From Patiria pectinifera (taxonomy: Eukaryota; Echinodermata; Asteroidea; Valvatida; Asterinidae), in the NCBI GenBank assembly GCA_029964075.1, contig CM057142.1:5161770-5225769 (forward strand): a stretch of DNA of 64,000 bases. The letters are read 5' to 3'. Position 1 is the first letter of the stretch; each line of letters begins with the position of its first letter. The translations under genes and the position numbers were made by a program. Of this stretch, positions 25,201-40,200 are shown piece after piece. The notes under the pieces are model-generated. The model searched no databases, was not told the origin of the DNA, and was given only the letters and a program-made list of their open reading frames with translations.

Positions 25201-28200
25201 ACACAATAAATATAGCCGGTTCAGTGATTCCCGAGTCGGGGCTCAGATCACTGAACCGGCTATTTTTATTGTGTAAAGCTGCCAGGTCTAGGCTGTGCAT
25301 GCCCAATGGCGGAGCATGAAAAGAGCGAATTACATGTAAAATGGAGTTTAATTCCACCTCATTAAGGCAATAATGACATAGTGAAAGAGTTAATTAAGTA
25401 ATTAACAATGCAGCGCTAAACCAAGCATTGACCTTGAAGAGGCCAACACTTGTTCAGGCAATAATGCTTTGTTAAGCTTGTTAAGGTAATAATGACATGC
25501 GCTTGTTAAGGCAATAATGACATAGTGAAAGAGCTCATTAAGTAATTAACAATGCAGCGCTAGACCCAAGCGTTGGCTTTGAACATGTTGAAGGGGCCAG
25601 TCCACAACGACACGGTTGGCTTCCTGCATATTGTACAGCAGTTAATAGACTCTACACTTGGAAACCTTGTAAATAATAATGGCTTGTCAGTATTCCCCCC
25701 AAAAAATCTCTTGAGTTCATGCAGAACTCAACAAAAGGTAAAAACTGATAAGTTGGCAAGTTCTTATATGAGCTTCATTTGGCAATGTCTATGAGTATAA
25801 ACAGATGTTGACTTTTCCCATGATGAAAACGGCTTCCAGGACGCAATTTCATGACGCTGCTATATAACCACAGAATTCTGCGCTTACGATCATCATTCTG
25901 TGCTATCAAGGCCAGCAGAAAATTCTGTCCTAACCCAGTAAGCACAGAATCCTTAGGCCGTGTCCGAAAGTTGTGGCTGCGGCTGGGAATTACACGTGCG
26001 CCTATGGCAGCCATTGGCTTGTGGCTACGGCCACTTCCTATAGATCATACCTGCCAACATTGAAAAGTCAGAAAGAGGAACAGGGTGCCTACGCATCATA
26101 CGGTGAGCGGCGCAGGCGCGCGCGCGCGCGCTAATGGGTTGGGTCCAGGGGCAATCATACAAAGTACATGTACATATACCTAAAATGTTACATGATATCC
26201 AGAAGCAGACCCAACAGACACTAATCTAAATTTTCCAGCCGGTTTTTGCTGATCAAACAATTTTACAATTTAAATATAAATGACTGCTGACTTACATGCT
26301 TCACAGTTTAATCATGTAGATATTCAGTCACAGTAATACATTTTACATGTACACTGTACAAGCAGTGACAAGTACAATTTTATTTGGAAAAGTTCGTACA
26401 TCATTGCATTGTCCGTATAGCCTGCTATAGGCCTGTTACAGTGTATGTTACAATACACATTTTCAAATTTTTCACGATATTCCTCTCGGAATTTTTGACT
26501 CGATCGCTGCTTTTTCTCCTTCAGTATAATCATCCTCCTGGTCCATGTTGCAGTTGAAATGCTCATACAAAAACGTTGACAAAAAAGTGCGACTCAGCAC
26601 GGTCAAAATATCAACGAAAAACCACCGAAGACTATGAAGAAACAACGTGTGTGGAAAACAAACACAGCATCAATACGTCCACCGCGCCGTGCCTGGCGCG
26701 GCCCGCGCTTAATTCAGTAAGCACGCAAGAGAGGCAGTACACCAGACGGATGACGTAGCGGGTCTCAGTATTGGCTGCGGCTAGGTTGTGGCTGATCGCA
26801 CAAGCCTGTGCGCGCGAACGGCTGCAGCCGCAGCCTATTCGGACATGGCCTGTTCGATGACGTTTGAGTCTGGTTTACGTCCCTTTCGTCGTACATAAGA
26901 GCGAGGCGGATTTTATACCATTATGGTAGCGGCAATAGCGCCCTCAATACAATAAAACATTTTTCTCGGCCTGTGTGCGACGGCGCCGGGGCATTTTTTT
27001 ATTTTTTTATTTTTTATTTTATTTTTTGTATTACTTCTTCTCTCGCAAATCGGAAAATCGGGACGTTCCGATTTTCGGGCACTTTTTATCTCCAAAATCG
27101 GAACAGTTCCACCTAAATCGGAACAGTTGGCAGGTATGTATAGATGAGTGTGTTACTCCCGGCCGCAGCCAGTTGATTCGCACACAGCCTTAGTTACAGG
27201 ATATATTCACTAACCTATGAAATATGCTTACCGTCAGCACAGAATTTCCTGTCACAGCAAGAGCAGATTTTCGCTAACAGTAATTAGCAGACCAATCAAA
27301 TTGGGTCCAGGTACTGGACGCTTGGTGATGCACTGCGACATGCCATATTTTGAGCAAGTGAGGGCGGTATAAAGACAACTTTTTCTGGCTGCAAACAGCG
27401 GAACTGGTTTGTTTATTGCAGCAATTTCATAACTTTACTTCAATCTGAAACTTTAAAATTTAAAATGTTTATGCGCTTAAATTGACATACTGCGAATGAC
27501 CTAGTTGACATTACCTCAGTAACCAAGGCGGGAATATTCAAGGCATTGGTGGCGAAGCCCATGCTGAAAGTCATAGCATCCTCCGTGCCAAGAAAGCGTG
27601 CCGTCAGCCTCTCTAACTCTTCACTTTTATCTGTATTGCCTGCAAATGAAAAACAAAAAGACAAAAAATAGGCAGATCAGGGTCTCGATCTTAATCTGAA
27701 TTTCCAGGTGGCAAAGCAAAATCAACTTTTGAGATGATTTCTGGCACTTGGGCAAACCCTTTCCACGACAAGTACACATTTTTTTTCATATCAACATTGT
27801 TTTTAGCATACAAAACCTCCAGCTTACCCTATAAAGGTTGGGAGGGAACTAATTATCATCAGGGTGCAAGTTTTGTTCTTACAAAAACCATTCTGAGTTT
27901 GACGCCAAATTTCAAAATAGAAATGGGAGGTAGCGTTCGTGCAAAATGCCAATTTCTCATTTTATTATTTTTATTTTCCATTGAATGTGTACTGGAAAAT
28001 TCACTCATCCAAAGACTAAAATGTGGATCGGAATATCGACATGATTGAGGACCATATTTACAAAGTGCTTTGTCTGATCCCACTAAAACTTTGGATATAA
28101 ACTGACAATGAATATTTTAACTAGCTTTCCAAATGTCATGAAAAATTTGTTAATGTATTTCTGACATGGGGGGGGGTGCTCTTTAAGCATTAATGTCTCG

Positions 28201-31200
28201 TTTGTGGGCATAATCCACTCAATATCATTAGGCACACAAATCCAAATGATAAATTGAAACATTTATTTCCTCTTCCTGGCAAAGTGAAAGTAAACTAATA
28301 AAAGGTACATTAAAGGGATAATAACAAAGGCCAACAGCGGTGGCAAGCTTGTGTGTGGCTTGACGAATTACAATGGACAGACAAATAAATATCCAGCATA
28401 TATACAGGGACAAAAGAGCCATTTACAATTCCATGCACTCAAAGTTACGAACAAGAAGACTACAAATACCGGTAATTCAAGTACCAGCTGCAGTAAAAAT
28501 GGTCTTTCACCACTTCCTCTTCAACTGAGCTACCCAAGAAAAGAGTAGCTCAGTATTTCAAGGAAAAATGCAGTATTTTTAGGGGCTACTAAAGAATTTT
28601 TGAACCTATGGTTACAATAATACTACCAAAAATTCATCTGTTAAGTGGTCAAAGAGATTAAATAACTCAAGAGTCTCGCATGAGGGATGACTGAGCTTAA
28701 TAAATGGACCTCATTATTCAACCCGTCCAAAAGGTCATAATCTGCAGATTTCTCACAGTTTTTTTAATTGTACTGTCAATTTATCAAGCACTTTTTTTTT
28801 CTCTGCGCACAATAGGTGTCACACAAAGGGATTGAAAACGCATCGGATTACTTTTTATTATGGAAGTGACCCCTACCAAGGCTACAGATGCCATATTTTG
28901 TCAGAGGAAACAGGGAAGCAATGTTTCACCTTACAGCATTCGGTTCAAATTCCATCACGTTAAATGTAATATACAACATTTGCAAACATCAATTTATCAA
29001 GCACTTTTTTCCACTGTGTACAATAGGTGTCACACAAAGGGGTTGAAAATGCATTGGCATTACTTTTTGTTATGGAAGTGACCCCTACCAAGGCTACATA
29101 TACATGTATGCCAAATATTGTCAGAGGAAACAGGAAAATAGGGAAGCAATGTTTCACCTTACAGCATTCGGTTCAACTCCATCATGTTAAATGTCACATA
29201 CAACATTTGCAAAAATCCAAAAACAAAACTACCAAATTATTATGAAATACCTAAGAATTCACTTACATACATGTACTTGACTGTAAGTGAATAATTGTCT
29301 TAAGCATTCTGTAAAATCATGGCACCTGGTGTGCTGTCATTTTCAAGAAAAGTGAAATTTTTCTATCAATTTCCAACGATGGTCAGCCGATCATCGTTGG
29401 CCAAAAAAAAAAAAATTCCCTCCAAATATTGCCCCCAATTTACCAAAATGTATTTAGTCCACAATCTGTTTGCAATCAGCTACACATCCGTGAACGGGTG
29501 CAAGCCAGCAAATTTACAAATTACATTTTATGCACAAAATTCCGTTTTACTTTGTGCTTCAAACATGTAAAGTGCAGTGCCCTTCTAGAAATGTGCATGT
29601 AATGCGAACATGTTTAAAAGAATCATATATCTGTGAACGGGTGCAAGCCAGCAAATTTACAAATTACATTTTATGTACAAAATTCCGTTTCACTTTGTGC
29701 TTCAAACATATAAAGTGCAGTGCCTTTCTAGAAATTTGCATGTAATGCGAACATGTTAAAATCATACATCGGGCATGCAACCAGGAAGCAACACAAAAAA
29801 AAGAAGAAATTCCAAGCTTTACACTTGAGACTTTATGCAGCATTTTTCAATGTTTAACCCTCCTGCTGTCTGAATTAAAAATTAAAAATGTACATATGCA
29901 CAAAATTGTGCACACAATGGAAAGGAAAAACGTGTGCATTTTATAACTTAAAGCGCACTTTTGATAGAACATTATTTTGTGGGCAAATCCAGCATATTTT
30001 GTACTAAAGAGAGTTCGACTACACATACCTAATTCTTGCCTAGAGCTGCACACACCGTTGCCATAGAACCTCGTGACTTTTTCCACCATATCATGACAAG
30101 GACCCGACGTCTCGGCAAATCCTAGATAGTTGTAGGAACCCAAGTTGATCGTTTTTAAAACTCGCCCTGTCAAGCTGTTAAAAAGAAAAACAGTGAACTT
30201 TTAAAACCAAAATACATGAATAGTATGGAAAACAGAAATTGGAAAATCAGACAAATAGGCAGAGGGGGGAGGGTACCGAATAAAATGGCAGTGCTGCAGC
30301 CAATTTCACGAAAAAGTGCGCAGCTTGCGCCATGCGTAAGACTTACGCAACAAATTTGTTGCACAGCTGCGCAATAAACTAACGATCGTTTTCATGAAAC
30401 TTGACAACACTGGGTATACAGTGTTATATAAATATGCTGGTGAAGGGTTCAACATAATATTGAATTTACATACATATCCCCGATGCGTATAAATACAACA
30501 CAAGTTTTAAGTTAAGAAATCCTCAGAGCAAAGTTGAAACATGTCCAACTGTTGTGATGATACATTTACAGCCCAATTACGCTGTGACATCACACCTTTG
30601 CATTTGTTTAATTCGCACTGAGTATGGACATACACCATCCCTCAATGCACAGTCGAAACCATTAAACGCACATATATCAGTTGTAAGACTGATATGACCC
30701 CCAGGAGAGGTGAATCATCGTCCAATCCCGAGTCATCATTTTGTGGAATCTACACACCCATGCGTCAGAGTAGTGATGACCCAAAGTATACTGTTGACAC
30801 TCATTGAGTAACACGTTTTGACCCAGCTTTTGCAGACGGGTCATTCTATAAATTTAGGGTCCAAAGAGTGACATTCTTCCTGTCCTTTTTACCGCGGTAA
30901 ATTACATCATGTACTTTATCATTTGCCATTCAAGTATCATTAAAGCCTAGTTTCCATATCGACGTTTACCTACGCAGACTGCGCAGACAGAACACGCAGA
31001 ACAGTCGGCAAAGCTGAACCCGGCTCAACTTTGCCAGTTGTCTGCGAGATAGTTTGCATCTGTCTAGGTTGTCGGCGAAATCTGCCGATAACACCTTTCC
31101 ATACATGTAGTGTATGTCTGCGTTGCAGTTTGGGTCATGTTTGCGTTTCTCTCTGCATTTCTTACCTCGATATGGAAACTAGGTTTTAGAGTGAGCTATT

Positions 31201-34200
31201 GGGTTAAGAATGACTTTGTTGGGTTGGTATCGGTAGTTGTACTTTTCATAATCACTCTTGAGTCTGATCTTGGAAGACGACTGCATCAAGCAGTGCATCA
31301 GAATGCTAAAATCATTGGTGCAACAGGAACAGGTATTGTGGACCCCAAATTTATAGAATGACCTGAATTGTTAAGCACCTACTGAAGAAAAGCGACGCAC
31401 CTATCACACAACCTTTTCAAATTGGAGCCTTTTCAAATCTGTTTAATGCACCAAATCAGGACATGGTACAATGCACTCTCCTTTGTCACAATCAGAGTTC
31501 CTGGGGTTCGTCCCAAACAAATAATTATTACTGGCTAAACAGTCAACTTACATGTAAGACCAGTTCCAGTCCAGTGACAGCCTTTCCATGACGTCCATTT
31601 GTGCCCCCGGAACACCGCAGATGGGCTGTTCAAATAGGTCTTTCAGTTTCCGATATATATTCCGAATGTAAAAGCTATCGAAGTCTTGAAAGAGTGGAAC
31701 GAAGTCCTGTGTGGGGAATTTAAAAATATGAAATGTAAGAGAAGATTCAAATTTCTGTCACTTTAAGCAGATGGTTGTTTCACTGAACCAACTGCCCGGA
31801 TTGTTACTCCCTACATCGCCCCAAACGTCCCAGCAATGTGTGGTTGTATGGATTCATACAATGTAACACAGAGGCTACACACCGCATCACACTCAAAAAT
31901 AGTTCTGCACAATACATCTTGAAAGGCATAGGCCTATAGGATCACTTGCTTTTCATGCCTCTAATTCGTTTCCAATCATAACACCACCCAAAATCCAAAG
32001 ACGAATGTTCAAAACCTAACCTGCTGAACTTTCAGCTCCGTTTATACAAGTTTCCCCTTTTGATAAAACAGTGAAAAACCATGCACAACAACAGCAATTT
32101 TGTCATATTAACTCTCTATTAAACCCTAACAGAACTCAACCCATCAAACCCCAACAGCATGTTTTGTTGGAATCTGTCCGGGATGGGTACAGTACCCCTA
32201 AACTGACAGTCTTTTACATTGGGTTGGCACACCTCCAGAAACTAAGTCAGAAACGTGTGTGCAGTTTCCCATACCGTGTTGGAATTTGCCAGGATGGGTA
32301 TGGTTCCTAGTAAATCATGCTAGGGAGTTACTCCGGTAGGGTTAAAAAAATCAGTCAATTGACCGATCGTTGGAAATCACCTACATCTCTAGATTTCTTC
32401 TAAGTGACTGCAAGCCAGATGGAATAATTTCACGTGGTGTTTAGTGCCAGTACAATCTTTAATCAAAATAAGCTTTTTGATAATAATTTGGTAGGTTACT
32501 TTTGGGATAAATGAAAAATAACCCTATAGGCCTATATAACGACAACAACTCCTCTCCGGGAGCACACCATCAAAACGCTGTAAATTACTGCGCGCCAGCT
32601 CATTAATATTTTGTGATCCCACGGATACTTTTGAATAAGAGGTCCTTGCGGCCTATAACTGGGACTGATTGTAGAAATATTTATGGAAATCAACAATTTG
32701 TGACTTATGGCTTCAAACTTGGACGATTTTGTTTGAAAAAAAAAACACAACTTGTTGGTCTATTTCGCCCAGGGATTGGCAACCGTTTTAGGGGTGGTTT
32801 TGGACGAGGGAAAAAAAAATTGACGTGGCTACCTCTGGTAAAATTGAACAGAAAATTGTCCTAGAGGTCTAAGTCTTTAATTTCCAGTGAAAAAAACATT
32901 GCCACCTGGCTCCCGAGTGTCACAAGGCGGCGCTCTTTGTATCCGATTTTGCGTTGTTTCCTATGAGCACGTTATTTGGTGTAGTGGAACCCTCCATGGT
33001 CTTACCTTCAATTTGCGAGACTCACAAGCGCCGGGTGACTTGAGGATATGAAACTTCCACAGGTATTCCTTGACGTATCCGCAGACGGTCAGGATTAAAT
33101 AGTTGAATATGGTGATGATGACCTTCAAGATGGGTACTTTCTCATGGGGGCCCTGCTCAGACAATGGCTTGGTTTCCTGTCAAAATTTAAAAAGGGAACA
33201 GCAAATTTAGGGCACTTGAGTTTCAGTTTCAAAAAATGTCTATGTTTTGTGTCTCAGGAAATAGTAAACTCTGTTTAAACCACAAAAAAATGTAAAAAAA
33301 TACAAAGCAGAAAAACCTGTTTCCCACTTCAATAGGAGTGTGTATCAGTAGTGGATGTTCACTGAAGCAGCTTAACAAAATTTCCACCAAGCAATTTTGC
33401 TACAGAATTTAAATAAACCAGACTTCCCAGATAGGGTAGTACATCGGAACCGGGTACTAATTAACCGCTGCTGTCTGGAACCGGTTCCAGATTATGGGAT
33501 CCGGTGTATACCCGTAACCAACTTTACAAACTACAAACTACTCTGTAACTTCTCAATGAAACAAGAAAGGTTTTGAATGCCATTTGTGGGGAATTTTTAA
33601 AATGATAAACAGGCTACATGTACATGGAAAACCAAACCAGATTTCACATTTTTGTGCATTCCCTAACCCAGCTGAATCCAACAGGATCCGATGGAGCCTA
33701 TTGGATTGAGCAGTTCACCCCTTGTGTATATTCCTCATGCAAAATGTTGGATTCAGTAGGCAACTGAACCGCATAGTAACGCCATGTTGGACTCCGTTGG
33801 ATTCAGCAGACAACTGAAAATGGGGCACAACTGAAAATTGAGCAGGAAAGTCCGGTGGACTCTGTTGGTTGGGGGTGGGGGGGGGGGCACTTGCCTCCCC
33901 AGATTTACCCAAGTGGCCCTCTTGCGGACATAAAAGTGCCCCCTCGAGCATAAATGTGCCCCGTCGAGATGAAAACAAAACTTGCCCTAAAATTTCAGAT
34001 AATTTTATTCAGTAACCATTTCCTGAAATGGTATAGAGAGTTCTGATATGAACGAGGAATATGAAAACCAAGCCCCAAAACCCTAACATAGTGCGTAGTT
34101 TGCATAATGGCCAGTTTTGCCCCCCCCCCCCCCCGTTCGAAAACTGTTCCGCCGCAGCTGTGTGCCAGCAGGTAAACAATGAATGTTCCTTTTATCACAT

Positions 34201-37200
34201 AGGACATGTGAGCTCAATCAACTAATGGAATTGGCCCTAATCACCTGTCTCTGCTGCTGTAATTTATCATACAGAAAACTTAATGGATTTGTGTCTGAAT
34301 CCCAAAAAATTAATTTACAAAAATGTACAAGTGGGCCATTTATTTTTTATGGCTTCATAAACCTGATAGGGGGAATCTTAAAAAAAAAAAAAAAAAAAAA
34401 TTCACATGTACAGTGTATAAAATCTTATTCAATCATCAAAAACAGCAATATACGCTGTGGCTATCGTTACGGCAGTCAACAGTCTGGTTCCCTGACCTGA
34501 CAATATTCAACGTCAGGATCTTAGGCTCTTGGAACCAGACTATCAGTGAAATGGTTCTCGGATTTTGTGTCCCTTTCACACAAAAAATTCTTGTGGCAAA
34601 AATTCTCTGTTTAAACCACAAGAAAATGTAAAAAATACAAAGCAGGAAAACCTGTTTCCCACTTCAATAGGAGTGTGTATCAGTAGTGGATGTTCACTGA
34701 AGCAGCTTAACAAAATTTCCACCAAGCAATTTTGCTACAGAATTTAAATAAACCAGACTTCCCAGATAGGGTAGTACATCGGAACCGGGTACTAATTAAC
34801 CGCTGCTGTCTGGAACCGGTTCCAGATTATGGGATCCGGTGTATACCCGTAACCAACTTTACAAACTACAAACTACTCTGTAACTTCTCAATGAAACAAG
34901 AAAGGTTTTGAATGCCATTTGTGGGGAATTTTTAAAATGATAAACAGGCTACATGTACATGGAAAACCAAACCAGATTTCACATTTTTGTGCATTCCCTA
35001 ACCCAGCTGAATCCAACAGGATCCGATGGAGCCTATTGGATTGAGCAGTTCACCCCTTGTGTATATTCCTCATGCAAAATGTTGGATTCAGTAGGCAACT
35101 GAACCGCATAGTAATGCCATGTTGGACTCCCTTGGATTCAGCAGACAACTGAAAATGAGGCACAGTGGATTGAGCAGGAAAGTCCGGTTGGACTCTGTTG
35201 GTTGGGGGGGGGGCGCACTTACCTCCCCAGATTTACCCAAGTGGCCCTCTTGTGGACATAACAGTGCCCCCTCGAGCATAAATGTGCCCCATCGAGATGA
35301 AAACAAAACTTGCCCTAAAATTTCAGATAATTTTATTCAGTAACCATTTCCCGAAATGGTACAGGGAGTTCTGATATGAACGAGGAATATGAAAACCAAG
35401 CCCCAAAACCCTAACATAGTGCGTAGTTTGCATAATGGCCAGTTTTGCCCCCCCCCCCCCAGTTTGAAAACCGTTCCGCCGCAGCTGCGTGCCAGCAGGT
35501 AAACAATGAATGTTCCTTTTATCACATAGGACATGTGAGCTCAATCAACTAAATGGAATTGGCCTCATTCACCGTCTCTGCTGCTGTAATTTATCATACA
35601 AAAAACTTAATGGATTTGTGTCTGAATCCCAAAAAAATAATTTACAACTACAAGTGGGCCATTTATTTTTTATGGCTTCATAAACCTGAAAGGGGGAATC
35701 TTAAAAAAAAAAAAAAAAAATTCACATGTACAGTGTATAAAATCTTATTCAATCATCAAAAACAGCAATATACGCTGTAGCTATCGTTACGGCAGTCAAC
35801 AGTCTGGTTCCCTGACCTGACAATATTCAACGTCAGGATCTTAGGCTCTTGGAACCAGACTATCAGTGAAATGGTTCTCGGATTTTGTGTCCCTTTCACA
35901 CAAAAAATTCTTGTGGCAAAAATTCTCTGTTTAAACCACAAGAAAATGTAAAAAATACAAAGCAGGAAAACCTGTTTCCCACTTCAATAGGAGTGTGTAT
36001 CAGTAGTGGATGTTCACTGAAGCAGCTTAACAAAATTTCCACCAAGCAATTTTGCTACAGAATTTAAATAAACCAGACTTCCCAGATAGGGTAGTACATC
36101 GGAACCAGGTACTAATTAACCGCTGCTGTCTGGAACCGGTTCCAGATTATGGGATCGGGTACCCGTAACCAACTTTACAAACTACAAACTACTGTGTAAC
36201 TTTTGAATGCCATCTGTGGGGAATTTTTAAAATGATAAACGGGCTACATGGAAAACCAAACCAGTTTCACATTTTTGTGCATTCCCTAACCCTGCTGAAT
36301 CCAACAGGATCCAACTATGTCACATACCCGATGGAGCCTGTTGGATCGAACAGTAAACCCCTTGTGTACATTCCTGATGCAAAATGTTGGATTCAGTAGG
36401 CAACTGAACCGCATTATAACGCCATGTTGGACTCCGTTGGATTCAGCAGACAACTGAAAATGGGGCACAACTGAAAATTGAGCAGGAAAGTCCAGTTGGA
36501 CTCTGTTGGTTGGGTTGGGGGGGGGGGGGGCACTTGCCTCCCCAGATTTAAGTGGCCCTCTTGTGGACCTTTTATTAAAAGTGCCCCCTCGAGCATAAAT
36601 GTGCCCCATCGAGATGAAAACAAAACTTGCCCTAAAATTTCAGATAATTTTATTCAGTAACCATTTCCCGAAATGGAATAGAGAGTTCTGATATGAACGA
36701 GGGATATGAAAACCAAGCCCCAAAACCCTAACATAGTGCGTAGTTTGCATAATGGCCAGTTTTGCCCCCCCCCCCCCAGTTTGAAAACCGTTCCGCCGCA
36801 GCTGTGTGCCAGCAGGTAAACAATTAATGTTCCTTTTATCACATAGGACATGTGAGCTCAATCAACTAAATGGAATTGGCCTTATTCACCGTCTCTGCTG
36901 CTGTAATTTATCATACAGAAAACTTAATGGATTTGTGTCTGAATCCCCAAAAAATAATTTACAAGTGGGCCATTTATTTTTTATGGCTTCATAAACCTGA
37001 AAGGGGGAATCTTTAAAGAATAAAAAAAATTCACATGTATAAAATCTTATTCAATCATCAAAAACAGCAATATACGCTGTGGCTATCGTTAAAGCAGTCG
37101 ACAGTCTGGTTCCCTGACCTGACAATATTCAACGTCAGGATCTTAGGCTCTTGGAACCAGACTATCAGCCAAATGGTTCTCGGATTTTGTGTCCCTTTCA

Positions 37201-40200
37201 AAAAAAATTCTTGTGGCGTGGATTCGATCCCGGGACCTCCAGCATGGTAGTCCAATGTTTAACCAATCGAACTACCAGCATGACCAGAGCGCTCTGGTTG
37301 GAAGGGAAGAAAATACATTGTAGATATGAAATGGTGTTTTTTTGCAAAGCCGTAATGACAGCAGTTGAAATTGTGTTGCGGTTGCCGTAACAATAGCCAC
37401 TACATATTTAATATTGCTCCAGGATACTGAAGAGGGTGAAATAAAGGCACAAAAATTTATCAGTCACACGACACCTTTGGCAATCAATTTTGAGTGGTCA
37501 CATGCCAATTGTCAAATTCCGTCACTAACTTTGGTGTACATGTATGATTAGGTGACTAAACAGCGGTATCCATTTTTTTTTTCAAGCAATTTTACCTTTA
37601 GTACCGGTACAGTGTATGACATACAATGTACATCATTGTTTCTTCACCATTTAGTCACATGCCAAATTTTGTCAAATTCCGTCACTAACTTTGGTGTATA
37701 ATTAGGTGACTAAACAGCGGTAGCCATTTCTTGTTTCAAAGCAATTTTACCTTCAGTACAGTGTATGACATACATGTACATGTACAATGTACATCATTGT
37801 TTCTTCACCATTTAGTCACATGCCAATTGTCAAATTCCGTCACTAACTTTGGTGTATAATTAGGTGACTAAACAGCGGTATCCATTTCTTGTTTCAAGCA
37901 ATTTTACCTTTAGTACAGTGTATGACATACAATGTACATCATTGTTTCTTCACCATTTAGTCACATGCAAAATTTTGTCAAATTCCGTCACTAACTTTGG
38001 TGTATAATTAGGTGACTAAACAGCGGTATCCATTTTTTTTCCAAGCAATTTTACTTTTAGTGCAGTGTGTGACACACATGATTGTTTCTTCACCATTTAG
38101 TTAGACTTCCAGTAAATTTTCTGAATTCTCTTTTATTTTGAAGTGACATGAAGTGTTTGGGAAAATTGACACCTGTGACGTGATCCGTTAATTTAAGCAG
38201 GGGATTTTTGTAGCAATTTAAATAATTAATATTTCACAAGGAGATTAATACCGTAAATGTACATGATATTGTTACAGTACCGGTACTTCGTTCACATACG
38301 TACATGTGTAATTTTTTTGTAAAATGTGTAATTTTCTGGTAAAAATGTAACGTGAACTGTTATCTCTTTTTCAAACATAGAACAAAGGTACACGTACATG
38401 TACATGTACATGTACGAGATTAACGAATATCCTTGAATAATCAGTGCAACCTTTGGACTATGGCCCACGGTAGAGCTACATACATACATGTGGGACCTAG
38501 ACTAAAAGCACTATGCTTGGAATTAAAGTCCTTAGATTGTCACACTTGTGACTCATTGTGCAAACAAATTATTCTGATAAACACTGCCCAAATTCCATCA
38601 TTCATCGAGGTCACCATGCAACGCCAAGGAAATTAACCCCAACCACCCCCAACCCTTCAAAATCCAACAGCATGTTCTGTTGGAATCTGTTGGAGTGGGT
38701 ACTGCACTAGTCTAGCAGTTTGGGCGTTTGAGTTGCCATATGGTGTTGGATTTTGCAAGAGTGAGGAAGGATCCTAATAAATCACTGAAGGGGGTAATCC
38801 CTCCCTCTCTGGCTGGCAATTTCAACAAGGCTGGCCAAGCTTAGCAGTCAAAATAAATCAAGTGACTGTTTTTAACAGTTGAGTGCTCCCAGCCTTCATA
38901 AAGCAGGATTGACTGGCTGTGAATGTTATAAAACTTGATATAGCTACACTTTGACTATACAGGAGATTGATAAGTCAGCTGTGCCTACCAGTCACCTGCT
39001 TTTGTCTGTAGATGGAATTTGACTGTCACAGTGCCTACATGCAATATGATCTGACTGTAGGTGACTAGTCTGTGTAAAAGGCATACATGTAGCAGGGGAA
39101 CAGGATTGACTTTTTGACTGTCTGTGACTGGTCAAACAAAAGGAAGGCAGGAAAATACACAACATTAACAACATTGTCACTGCCTCATGACAGAGTTGAA
39201 GTACTTGTACAATTTAGTCTTATTTTTGATTATTTGGATCTATATCATGTTAAAATAACAAGGCTGTGACTTTTAAGGTTCAAAGTTTAAAGTCTTTAAA
39301 AAAAAGTTTATTTACCAAAATAGTGAAATTCTACCGAGATTCCTAAGGCTTTGGCTTTTTCCTCAAAACAACTTTGACATTCTTGTGATCAGTGTCTTTT
39401 CCCCAAAAACCCTTAATTTGCATATATGATTCGTTAGTGTGTTAAAATGATCACAAATAAGCCCCTAAAACATGCATATTAGGTCCAGTAACACTAACTC
39501 CCTGCAAAGTTTTACTAACTAGAAGACTATGTCCATCAAAATCCATCACTCACTCTGCTTCACATAATGCTTCCGGACCAAATCCATTGAAATCCACCAC
39601 TGGTCCTGGTGGATTTTGATGGACTTGGTACACATGGCTCATCTGCCCAAATCCCCAAAATGGAGTAGGGGATGGATTTTGATAGAGTTGGTAAGGTTAG
39701 GGTCAACAAATACATGATTCCAATTTCATTAACCCTAACCGCCCTGAATCCTTCAAAATCCTCTTTGCCAAAGTGGAGGAATTTGGAGGATTGAGGTTAC
39801 ACGTACATGGCAAAAGTGCGTTACTGATTTCGTGGGATGCACTTTATCAAGGTGTTGGGCTAGACCTTGCCTTGTTTTTGCTCAGCCATGCATAAATACA
39901 GGCCTGGCTTGAAATCCTCCCTACTGCTCCAGGATGTCACTGGCCAAGCCTCAACATATTGACAGTCACTGCCGCAGGATTTTGCAGGATTCAGGCAGTG
40001 GTCATCCCTCCATGGACCAAATTCAAGAAATAATGGAGGAATTTGCAGGATCGAGGCTATATATGCTATTGTTCCGTGAGGCCAATTGGAGGATTTTGCA
40101 GGATTGAGGCTATCGTACATCCTAGAAAAAAAGGCCTCAGAGGGAGTTAGGGTTAACAACTAAAATGCTTCATTTAAAAACGTGATGGGTGTGCATGTTG

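Noticed and set aside
31110-31361. Open frame ending [16 protein letters not shown] as a protein fragment
   Set aside because: It lies inside the MITE pair 170-712 / 30839-31363; the homologous copy has no conserved frame.
34380-34400. Poly(A) runs in the 1.3-kb units as retrotransposon tails
   Set aside because: The runs lie inside tandem units without target duplications or a retroelement body upstream.
37497-38100. CRISPR-like regularly spaced repeats
   Set aside because: Units of about 150 bp with no unique spacers, in a eukaryotic intron: an ordinary minisatellite.
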